A stretch of DNA of 64,000 nucleotides from Metridium senile (Eukaryota > Cnidaria > Anthozoa > Actiniaria > Metridiidae), in the NCBI GenBank assembly GCA_949775045.1, contig OX459101.1, positions 12,078,347 to 12,142,346 on the forward strand. The letters run 5' to 3'. The stretch's first letter is position 1. Each line of letters opens with the position of its first letter. Position numbers and translations under genes: made by a program. Positions 19,239 to 27,717 of the stretch are shown here, in pieces. Under the pieces are notes generated by a model. It did no database searches. It was not told where the DNA came from and saw nothing but the letters and a program-made list of their open reading frames with translations.

Positions 19239-20715
19239 CTTGTTTTACCCTCACGCGTAAAACCGCTGTACTCAATAAATGGCGAACCCCGGCGTTTTTG
19301 AGCGCGCGTAGGCCCGGCGTGATCCATTAGGTGAAGGGAGTGTTGATATTAATGAACCGATTACTGATGATGAGTTAGCTGAACTTATACCGAAGCAAAA
19401 AGAAACAGAGAAAACATGGTGGGAAAGAACTAAAGGAAGGTTTAATAAAAGAGGTATAACAAGAGAACGTGGATATAGAATGTTTGAAAATGTTAGTGAA
19501 AGTAATGATAATTGGAATAAAAGTATAAGACAAGAAATAGAAATAGGAGATTTATCTAAAAGAAGTAAAGAATTAAAAAAACGAGAGCGTAGTATTACAA
19601 CAGCTAAAAATAGAATACAAAAAAAATTTCCAACATGGGATCCTAAATCAAGTTCGTTTTTGTTTTATCTTGATGATTTTGATAATGTAGTGGTCCATTT
19701 AAAAACCAAAGGTGCTACAACTTATTTCATAGATAATTATGAAACGTTGCCTATGACGATTAAGGAAAGCTTGGGTAAGTCTAAAGAAGAGATAAAAGAT
19801 TATAACGAGATTAAAGATAATATTAATGCTAATTTTCCTGAGAATAATTTAGATGATAAATACGATTTTAGATACAATAATGATAGAATAGAAATTACAC
19901 ATGAAACAATCACAAAATGGTATAAACTATATAATACATATGGTGATATAAATAAACTATTACCTAATATAATAAAAAGCAATCTTGGTGAAAAAGCTGA
20001 AACTATTTTAGATAGAAATGATGATTCTATTAAAGATGTTGATAAACATTTAACAACACTACATCCTGAAATTGTAGTCCTTAACAAACAAATTGATGGT
20101 GATAATTTAAGTATTAGCTCAAATGAAATCTCTATCCAAAAATTACAGGATTCTATCGATGATGCTGAAAGTATAGCTCAAAACCCAATGACTTCTGATG
20201 AAGAGGGACATATCAATGTATTAAAACATCAAAAAGAAACTCTAATACAAGAAAATAACGAGCTTTTTGATTCAAGAGAAGCTCAGACTATAATGAAGGC
20301 TAAATTGGATGCTAAGATTAAAGAGTTGGAGTTAAAAAAACAAGAACTAGAAAACAAAAACGAACTAATAGATGAAAAATTACCTTTGAAAGAACGTGTA
20401 AAACGTATTTTTAAAAAGTACGGCTTTACAGCTACAGCTATTATTACATCTGTTGGAGTTATTATTGGTGTGATTGTTTCTAGTCTAAAATCAGGATTAA
20501 GCAGTGTAGCAACCGGTGTTGGAAATGGTTTGAAGTCACTTGGGAAAAAATTGGGTGATATTCTACCAGGTATGGTTGGTGCTATAGCCTCTTTTATTTT
20601 CAGAACTGCAGGCCAAGTGGTAGGTTTCCTTGCTAAAAACGCATGGCTTCTTATTGTTGGTTTGGTATTGTATGTTGTTGAAAGGTATAAAAACAAAAAA
20701 TGATTATATATTATA

Positions 20716-21345
20716 ATGGTGATCTTGTATATTGAAAAAACAAAAGCTGATGAAACGATTTGGTTGAAAAATCCTATAACAAATTGTAAAAAAATTACAC
20801 TAAATTATTGCAATTTTGTTAATCAATTATACAACCTTGAAAAAGAAGGAACAATTTCAGATGGTCAAGGTAATGTTTTGATTCGTATTCCTAAGGGATA
20901 TTATACCCTTCCTTCGTTTAAAAGTGCGCTTGATAAAGCAGTTTCTATTGGTAAGAAACCAGTTTCCATAAGCGAATCCGTTCTTACTCCAAATGTTAAT
21001 ATTGTATTAAACGATAGCTTAGCAAAATTATTAAAACTTGATCCAGATCTTAAAAAAGATTCTAAAAATGGTATAAATATTGTTAGAGCTTGTGAATTCG
21101 TATACATACATTGTAGTTTGGTTGATCCTAAGCAAGTGTTATTCAATAATAATTATTCCCAATTATTAGCATATGTTGATTTGGGTAGTTATAATGATAG
21201 AATAAAGTATGAGCCTTTTAATACTTTGTACACACCAATAAATAATGATTATATCAATAGTATTTGGCTATGGGCGACTGATTATAATAACAATATTATT
21301 CATTCTGGGATATATCCAATGAAAATAGTAATAGAAATTATATAA
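20716..21345 (+). CDS. Candidate Polinton minor capsid (penton) protein
   Basis: A 209-residue protein without membrane segments, rich in beta-prone stretches. The second half, with CEFVYIHCSLVDPKQVLF (about residues 124-141) and IWLWATDYNNNII (about 180-192), fits the single jelly-roll minor capsid protein usual in Polintons and related viruses. That protein would occupy the fivefold vertices. It starts 13 bp after the split membrane-protein gene, behind TATATTATAATGG, and its frame is intact. The assignment rests on size, context and general family resemblance; a profile search would be needed to exclude another virion protein. Confidence 0.55.
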   Translation: MVILYIEKTKADETIWLKNPITNCKKITLNYCNFVNQLYNLEKEGTISDGQGNVLIRIPKGYYTLPSFKSALDKAVSIGKKPVSISESVLTPNVNIVLNDSLAKLLKLDPDLKKDSKNGINIVRACEFVYIHCSLVDPKQVLFNNNYSQLLAYVDLGSYNDRIKYEPFNTLYTPINNDYINSIWLWATDYNNNIIHSGIYPMKIVIEII

Positions 21346-21372
21346 AAATAAAATAGTAATTATAATTATATA

Positions 21373-21906
21373 ATGACAGATTATGACACACTTTATCCTG
21401 AGTTGCCAAAAGATAATAGTGGCGATGGTGAAAACTTCAGATTACGTAAGGTAAATGAGGTTATGTCTAAACTAGAGTCAGAAGTCAAACATTATGAAAA
21501 CGTTAGGAAAAAATATTCTAAGACACGTGGAATCTTTCATAAAACAGCAGTTGTAAGTGGAATCTTTTCCGTACTTTTTACTGGTTCTGGTGTAACTACA
21601 ACCTTAACAGGACCTGGAGCTATTGTTGGCATTCCTCTATCATGTGTTGGTGGTATTTTAGGGTTGATATCATCTAGTTGTATGATTATGACTAAAAAAC
21701 TGACTAAGAAGGTTGCAAAACATGAAAATACTATTCAGCTTGGAAGAGCAAAACAAAATAGTATATATGATTTGGTATCAAAAGCCTTATCTGATAACAA
21801 GATTGATGAGAAAGAATTTGAAATAATTATTGGAGAGTTACAAAAGTATCAAACATTGAAAAGTGATATTAGATCTAAACGAAATAATGAGTTTTTAAAA
21901 GAATAA
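21373..21906 (+). CDS. Polinton membrane protein with coiled coil, 177 aa
   Basis: After an acidic start, residues about 25-50 form a likely coiled coil. Two hydrophobic segments follow (about 57-75 and 82-106, the second containing IPLSCVGGILGLISSSCMI), then a basic helix-prone C-terminus. It fits a hairpin membrane protein with cytosolic helices. I recall similar proteins in many cnidarian Polintons, without a known role. It lies 27 bp after the candidate penton gene. Confidence 0.75.
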   Translation: MTDYDTLYPELPKDNSGDGENFRLRKVNEVMSKLESEVKHYENVRKKYSKTRGIFHKTAVVSGIFSVLFTGSGVTTTLTGPGAIVGIPLSCVGGILGLISSSCMIMTKKLTKKVAKHENTIQLGRAKQNSIYDLVSKALSDNKIDEKEFEIIIGELQKYQTLKSDIRSKRNNEFLKE

Positions 21907-22074
21907 GATAGGAGTTGAGAAAGGAAATTGTTGATCAACTAATAAATCAAAAGAAGTAAGCATTTCATTTGATAAAACTACGATGGGTGGATTTACGTAT
22001 AGATTACGATATGAAAAAAACAAATATTAATCTTATAAACGTATAAAAGTTAATCTCATATTATATAATATAAT
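21907..22074. other. Gap between Polinton genes
   Basis: No convincing gene is seen. The last 30 bp are the AT-rich tract before the next start codon. The first part could be a decayed C-terminal extension of the upstream gene. Confidence 0.5.
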
Positions 22075-23493
22075 ATGAAATTTATTGATTTCCAACAAAA
22101 ATACCCAAATTATAACACTAATCGTTTTACTAATGTGAATGGTAAAGTTCGGTTTATTTTCAATGGAGATGATTATGATCCTTTTGATGAAGATGGTAAT
22201 TTAGTGAAAACCTTTTACAAATTTCCTAGTTGGAATGGTCACACATATACACCAGAAAATATTCACGATTTTCTTGGATCTAAATTTCCAAAAGCTGTTA
22301 TGCTTACTAATACAAAGTACCCAATTCCAGCTGTAAATCTTACTGATGAACCGTCTGATATTAAAAGATTATTATCCACGCTAAAAATATATGTAACTCC
22401 AAGTGATAGTTTTTCTTCTACTATTAACAATATTTTTGAACTAACACCTCCAACTATAGAAAATACACACGATTGGACTATATGGATGGAAGATCCGAAT
22501 TTTAAAAATTGGTCTCAGCAGTTGAATTTTGCTGTCTGGTGTGCTACGTCTGGTTGTGGGATTTCGTTTAACCTTATTGAACCCGATACTCAAATAGCAT
22601 CTATATTAAGGTTCCACGTTATTTTCACGATAAGATCAGTTCTAAAAGCCCTCCAGGTTATATTACCATGGGATAATAACTTTGTTTGGGATGGTACTCA
22701 ATATAATAAGGGCGCTTTAATAAAGTTGTGTAACGAGTTTGGTATTGATTCCTCAAACCCTGATTTTCGGTTTATGGGCAAATCTACAAACTCTGATGTG
22801 TTTGGGTTTCATTATACTAGCCCGTACAAGGATTCACTAACCGGATATTACAAGTCAACACACAAGGATAGAAGTCAATATAATTGGTTTATACCACAAA
22901 AGGGCGTTGGTATAACAAAAGCAGGTTTGTCACGAATAAATCAAAGTATAGAAGCGTTTGTTTATTGTGTTCTAGGCGCACAAGTACAAACACGATCATC
23001 AATTATAGGCGATTCAGGGGCTGCTACAGAAACACAAGAAGTATTTCTAAAATTATTTGAAAGTTCAGTAATTGAGAAGGATATTTCGAAAAGTATACAA
23101 CGATACCAATTTGCAATTAATAACGCTAGAGTAAAGCTTGATTTAGCAATATCCCCTGGTTGTTGGTTGTTACCATCTATGTTAATTATAAATACAGAAT
23201 CAACTGTTGGTTATAATAATAAGCTACAGAGAGCAACGGTTGATATGAAATTTGGTGTCAATAATATTAATAATGAAACTAAATCTACTAGTAGTAAACA
23301 TAATATGGGTGATTCAAAAGTTAAATTACCACATCATAAACCAAATAAACCAGAAATCATTGATAAAAAAGATAGTACAGACCATTTTAATAAACCAATT
23401 ATAAAACCTTTACCAACATCTAAAACACATGATACTAATCTAGCTGTTATTACTGTTGGTGTGTCTGGTCTAGTTTGGTATATGTTTCGATAG
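22075..23493 (+). CDS. Large conserved Polinton protein, function unknown, 472 aa
   Basis: A mostly soluble protein rich in W and aromatic residues, with a striking VWCATSGCGIS segment (about residues 154-164). It has a polar, low-complexity linker (about 395-450) and a single hydrophobic C-terminal segment (about 453-470) that would anchor it in a membrane. I recall related proteins in other cnidarian Polintons but no function. Size and a tail anchor fit a virion surface or fusion-type protein, though nothing proves this. The upstream 168 bp hold no gene. The start follows ATATTATATAATATAATATG. Confidence 0.75.
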   Translation: MKFIDFQQKYPNYNTNRFTNVNGKVRFIFNGDDYDPFDEDGNLVKTFYKFPSWNGHTYTPENIHDFLGSKFPKAVMLTNTKYPIPAVNLTDEPSDIKRLLSTLKIYVTPSDSFSSTINNIFELTPPTIENTHDWTIWMEDPNFKNWSQQLNFAVWCATSGCGISFNLIEPDTQIASILRFHVIFTIRSVLKALQVILPWDNNFVWDGTQYNKGALIKLCNEFGIDSSNPDFRFMGKSTNSDVFGFHYTSPYKDSLTGYYKSTHKDRSQYNWFIPQKGVGITKAGLSRINQSIEAFVYCVLGAQVQTRSSIIGDSGAATETQEVFLKLFESSVIEKDISKSIQRYQFAINNARVKLDLAISPGCWLLPSMLIINTESTVGYNNKLQRATVDMKFGVNNINNETKSTSSKHNMGDSKVKLPHHKPNKPEIIDKKDSTDHFNKPIIKPLPTSKTHDTNLAVITVGVSGLVWYMFR

Positions 23494-23612
23494 ATGCACC
23501 AACATTGGTGTTCCGGTCTTGTGGCCTTTAAAGTTCTTAAAATTACATAATTGATTTATAAAAGCAATTATGTAAGAATATATTTATTTCTATGAAATTC
23601 ATACTGATTAAT

Positions 23613-24236
23613 CTATGATATTATTGCCGCTTTTTTCCTCTTAGGATGTTTGTTAGCAGATTTTTTATAATTTTCTGGCAATTCTTCTTTTGAAATATAG
23701 TTGAATTTATATTTACAATTATCTTTCTTTGATATACCATTTTTAACATTATTCAAACCTTCACAAATCATTTTTACTATTCCTGCGTTAATACCTAAAT
23801 GTTGATTCACACTGTATAGACTATTATAAAATGTTTCTTCATTTGTTTTTGTGTTAATAGCTTTCACACATTTTCTATTTTGATGGTTTTTAGCAGTGAA
23901 TGAATAATCTCTATCTTGAGCTGATTTTTTACAATTCTGTTGTTGTGTTACTAGTTGTAAATTGCACAGTCTATTATCATATTTGATTTTCGGTTTTTCT
24001 TTCAATTTCATTACCATCTTATTGAAAATATCTTGGTTTTTATTTTTCAAATCCTCAAGGCGATTATTTATTGGTTTTTTAATATTTGGTGGTACATATG
24101 ATAGAATCCAATCTGCAAATTTATTCATATTTGTTTGAATTTTAACATTGGTATTTTGAATTGTATAAATATTATTAGCCATTTTATTATTATTTATATA
24201 AGGTGCTATATCTTTAAGTATCTTTTTCGAAGACAT
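23613..24236 (-). CDS. Terminal-repeat leader fused to an HNH/NUMOD-type remnant
   Basis: The gene starts at the ATG at 24236 inside the right inverted repeat, so its first residues equal those of the polymerase. The similarity continues, diverging and with a gap of about 20 residues, to roughly residue 85. Then the sequence changes to DNRLCNLQLVTQQQNCKKSA (about residues 86-105), which resembles the end of an HNH homing-endonuclease domain. A NUMOD-like helix-turn-helix segment follows (KAINTKTNEETFYNSLYSV and after). The catalytic first half of an HNH domain is absent, so nuclease activity is unlikely; DNA binding may remain. It probably arose by an inverted-repeat exchange that replaced the 5' end of an endonuclease gene. 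Confidence 0.7.
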   Translation of the reverse strand: MSSKKILKDIAPYINNNKMANNIYTIQNTNVKIQTNMNKFADWILSYVPPNIKKPINNRLEDLKNKNQDIFNKMVMKLKEKPKIKYDNRLCNLQLVTQQQNCKKSAQDRDYSFTAKNHQNRKCVKAINTKTNEETFYNSLYSVNQHLGINAGIVKMICEGLNNVKNGISKKDNCKYKFNYISKEELPENYKKSANKHPKRKKAAIIS

Positions 24237-24700
24237 TTCTATATATAAATAAAAGTTTTTATAAAATCTAAGTAAACACACTTCAACTTAAAATTAAAAC
24301 ACAGAATAAACGCACCAATAGTGAATAAAAGGTTAGGTTTTCATTTTCGATCCTAGGGTTAGGTACCTAGGTTAGATTCCCATTTTTAACCGAAATTTGA
24401 TCACACTAATTTCCCAGAATTTGATCACACTAATTTCCTAGAATTTTAGGTCACGACATTTCCCAGAATTTTTGGTCACGCAATCCTATGTTAAATTTCC
24501 TGTCACGCAATCCAATTTCCATTTTTAAAGAACCATTTTGAATTACCATTTTTAAAGATAAATTTTTAATTTCCGTTTTGAAAGCCTATGCAAATTGTTC
24601 TTTGGAAGATCCAGCCGTGGCGACAGAAAAGTGTACAGTAACGAAATCCAATTTTGAACTCAACGGAAAATTGTCCCCGAATCGGCCATTGACTACTACT
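24168..24700 (-). repeat. Polinton right terminal inverted repeat
   Basis: This 533-bp arm is the inverted partner of 3341-3874. It includes the first codons of the right-end gene (start at 24236, minus strand), so both ends of the element launch inward transcription from the same sequence and encode the same N-terminal leader. Confidence 0.93.
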
Positions 24701-24858
24701 GCTCAAATAAACGTAATTGGGTAAAAACTTTCGGTATGTTTAACCGAGTGGAGAGTGGGAACTAATTACATACGATACATAGCTTCTCATAGTTACTTTC
24801 ATGCAAACAAAGTAATTTTGTGTAACCAAGAGTTAGATTATGATGATATAAAACTTCA

Positions 24859-25174
24859 TTTGTGCCTATAATTGAACGAAAACTTCGTTTTAAATAAAAA
24901 CCACAGGAAGCCCAAATCCTATTGTTTGGATATTTAAAATCCCCCTAACTCTGACCCCTGGCTCGTTTGACTTGGGCACCCCTTCTAATATTGATAAGTA
25001 GGGTAACAGCAATTTATTTGTGGCTATAATTGAACGAAAACGTCGTTTTAAATAAAAACCACAGGAAGCCCAAATCCTAATTTTTTCGATATTTAAAATC
25101 CCCCTAACCCTGACCCCTGGCTCGTTTGACTTGGGCACCCCTTCTAATATTGATTAGTAGGGTAACAGCAATTT
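24859..25174. repeat. 158-bp tandem duplication
   Basis: Two adjacent units of 158 bp (24859-25016 and 25017-25174) differ at about eight positions. Both contain AACCACAGGAAGCCCAAATCC and CTGACCCCTGGCTCGTTTGA. It lies in the otherwise featureless spacer right of the Polinton. Confidence 0.9.
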
Positions 25175-25885
25175 ATGTGCCAAATTTCATGCTTGTATCA
25201 CTCGTGTCACGATTGAGCCCAAATTCTGTGATAAGCCACCTGACTAATTAAACTCCAATCAACAAGTAGTGCAACAATTCGCGTTTACCTAAACGAGCGG
25301 GGAGAATGGGAGAATGAGTTCGAGTTTTCGGCCGCAAAGCATCTATGGATTGTTTGGATGGACAAAACCACCATATTGAATCGCTATAGTCAAGCTAGAC
25401 ATGCCTCATCATTTTAATTGCTGCGTTCCTGGCTGTACAAATAGTTTTCGAAACTCCCCTGGACTGCAGTTCTATCGTATTCCAAAGGATGAAAGTTTGA
25501 GGAAAACATACAAGATAATTCTGAAGAATGAAACGCTAAAAGTTGATTCACAATTGACTAGAATTTGCTCTAGTCATTTCGAAGAAAGAACGAAGCTTTC
25601 TCTAACTCACTTGCCAACAATCTTTCCGTGGACCAAGCAGACATCACAGACAAGAGTACTAAAAAGGCTATTGCCACAAAAGAAAAACATTCAAATAAAG
25701 AAGATAGAAACTCAATGTAACCACATCAATGATGTTGAAGAACAACCAGCAATTGAAGAACAATCTGCAATTGAAGAACAACCTGCAATAGCCGAATTCC
25801 GAGATTTTTTAGCGCGCGGGAATGGTAACGAAAAACCTGCATGAAAGCGAGGCCTGGTGCGAAAAATATGTAAACAAATATCAAA

Positions 25886-26923
25886 ATGTCGGCGGTGTCG
25901 GAGTTTCACGATTTTAATGTTGATCAATTGAGGGAGTACTTGAAAGACAGAGGGGTTCCATTAAGTTAAGGGGGAAAGAAGAAGAGGAAAAAGGACCTGG
26001 TGCTTCTTTGCATTAATGCAAAGAAGATGAAACAACAGAAAATTGAGCTTAGTTACGAGAATTTGTCGACTGTTTTGGAGGAGAAACTGAAAACCGATGC
26101 TGGAAATCTTCCCAATCCAAAGCTTATCGACGTATGGACAAATAATTTCTCAAATGTACCAGAATTTACGTTTGGTCAGCTGTATAATTATTTCATTGGT
26201 AAAGATAACTACACTGAGGAAAGTCTCCGTGCTTTCAAGAGTCTCTCCGGCTTCAAATTGTACAGGGATGGCCATGTCTTACGCTTGCAATTTCATGCCG
26301 TGCCAAGTACCAACTACTGCTTCTTCAAGTTTTCCGTTAAGCCAACCGATAGGAGCAAAACCGAAGAAGGGATGTCGAGTTACAATGGGTTTATCATTAT
26401 GAAAGATAATGCTGACATTCACTCTGCTTATTGCGAGTGCAAAGGGGGCATTGATGGTCTTTGTAAACATGTCGCCGCTGCGTTATTTGATCTTCAGGCA
26501 ACGGTATGTAATAACTTGTTAACAACGTGCACTTCTACAAAATGTGAGTGGAAAAGGCGTGTGCGAATTGATGTCTATTCTGTTCAGCTTGATGACTTGA
26601 ACTTAATTAAAGCAGAGTTCGGAAATGAAGAGAAGATCTACACGAAACCGAACAAGTTCGACCCAAGATGTACAGATGTCGATATTAGTACAAAACAACA
26701 ACAGCGAAAAGGTCTAGGGGAACTTTGTCCTGATTCATTAGCACTAATGTATTTAGAAGAATCCAGCGTCCCAGTCACAAATGAAGAAAGTCTAGACAAA
26801 CATATGAACGAAGATGTCAATGTGGAACTGTTTGAGACTGTAGAGAATGTAACAATTATATATAGCATGACAGAATATGCTGACATTTTCAAATTATACA
26901 TACATTTGTCTGCAAAATTGTAA
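25886..26923 (+). pseudogene. SAP/SWIM-finger protein of the ISL2EU element, truncated
   Basis: From the ATG at 25886 the frame encodes a SAP-like start (DFNVDQLREYLKDRG). A single in-frame TAA at 25967-25969 breaks it, and it then continues open to 26923. A SWIM zinc finger is clear (C-x-C, then CKHVAAALF, about nt 26430-26490). In ISL2EU elements this protein normally carries a YqaJ exonuclease domain after the SWIM finger. Here the frame ends without it, and the following 800 bp are non-coding. The protein therefore lacks its nuclease and probably its N-terminus. Confidence 0.75.
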
Positions 26924-27717
26924 ATTTGGAATTTATAAAATTGACTGGATACATTTGAATTATATTAAGTAATATTTATCTTTACAAACTAATATATTTC
27001 ATAAATATTAAGGAATTTTGATGATTATATGTTAGGATAAAAACAACAGAGTACAAACACTAAAAGTGTACAATACTTTGTACTATTTACCACTAAATAG
27101 TGTTGATTAAACAATAGAGAACAATAGAATTAGCATAATTTAGCAGTATTTAGTGGTATTTATGTTGCACACTTTTAGTATTTGTACTCTAGTTTTCATA
27201 ACTATGTATATATATATATTTATATAATAAATTATTACCGTAAGGCATTTTGATAATTATTCAATGATTTTATAATGTAAATGTTTATGTACATATATAC
27301 ACTTTTATTGCAATTCAATTAGTGTTGTCATATATAAATAAAAAAATAAATTATGACTGCTTTACATTTGTCTTTCATTACTTAATTCTATACACATTAA
27401 TGTTCCCATGCACCTTTCAATCTGACAACATGTGACAATCAAGTTATGCGTGTGAAACCAGATAATGCAATGTTCATTTATAATTTTCATCCACTGAAAG
27501 AATTTGCAGTATTATTAATAATATAATTTTAATGAAAATGTATGTTTATCACCATGAGGTTTAAAGTACTGGATTGCAAATATATATATACATGTATGCA
27601 AATGAGATATGCAAGTGATATTGCCAATTTTGTTTAAATAAATTTGCAAGTAAGAATATCAGGCAAATCACTTGTGTTATCTCATTTGCACAGATAAATC
27701 TATTTATATGTATTGCA
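26924..27717. other. Non-coding interior of the ISL2EU element
   Basis: AT-rich DNA with two small inverted repeats: one at about 27048-27192 (AGTACAAACACTAAAAGTGT with its complement) and one at about 27597-27693 (GCAAATGAGATA with TATCTCATTTGC). The missing YqaJ region would be expected here, so a deletion or replacement is likely. Confidence 0.6.

Larger units (their letters stand above)
13590..19319. mobile_element. 5.7-kb DNA transposon nested in the Polinton
   Basis: The ends are inverted repeats of about 35 bp beginning CGCCGGGCCTACGCGCGCTC. They are flanked by TGATCCA on both sides (13583-13589 and 19320-19326), read as a 7-bp target duplication. An alternative reading is a 2-bp longer inverted repeat with a 3-bp ATC duplication. 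The insertion interrupts a Polinton gene in frame. No recognisable transposase is present; three short frames (14049-14240, 16865-17251 minus, 19014-19238 minus) may be exons of element genes. Much of the interior consists of further hairpin elements. I cannot place it in a superfamily. Confidence 0.85.
13566..20703 (+). pseudogene. Polinton coiled-coil/membrane protein gene split by a transposon
   Basis: The gene starts at an ATG at 13566. After eight codons it is cut by the element at 13590-19319, and it continues in the same frame from the duplicated target site to a stop at 20703. Beyond the insertion about 460 codons remain open. They encode a charged N-terminal region, coiled coils (clearest about nt 20110-20390) and a long hydrophobic, glycine-rich C-terminus (nt 20420-20690) ending KNKK. 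Similar proteins with a GKKLGDILPGMVGAI-like segment are, to my recollection, common in cnidarian Polintons; function is unknown. As it stands the gene cannot give its normal product unless the insert is spliced or translation restarts at an internal ATG (for example 19480). Confidence 0.8.
3341..24700 (+). mobile_element. Polinton/Maverick, full length, with a nested insertion
   Basis: Near-identical terminal inverted repeats begin AGTAGTAGTC at 3341 and end with its complement at 24700. The flanks show a short target duplication: TGCTCA precedes the element and GCTCAA follows it, ambiguous by a base (6 bp is the family norm). Inside are the Polinton hallmarks: protein-primed PolB, a retroviral-type integrase, an A32-like ATPase and capsid-type proteins. 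The 21.4 kb includes a 5.7-kb nested transposon plus its 7-bp duplication, so the element itself is about 15.6 kb, within the family's usual 15-20 kb. It is much more AT-rich than the coding DNA on either side. The repeats differ by about one indel over the first 200 bp, which suggests fairly recent insertion. Confidence 0.95.

Noticed and set aside
13590..19319. Assignment of the nested transposon to a named superfamily
   Set aside because: The duplication can be read as 7 or 3 bp and no transposase is recognisable, so any name would be a guess.
20283..20696. Minus-strand frame of 137 codons
   Set aside because: It is opposite the coiled-coil/membrane protein frame and has no promoter-like tract.
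3341..24700. The window as a free viral genome
   Set aside because: The flanks carry spliced genes and the element has a target duplication, so it is integrated.
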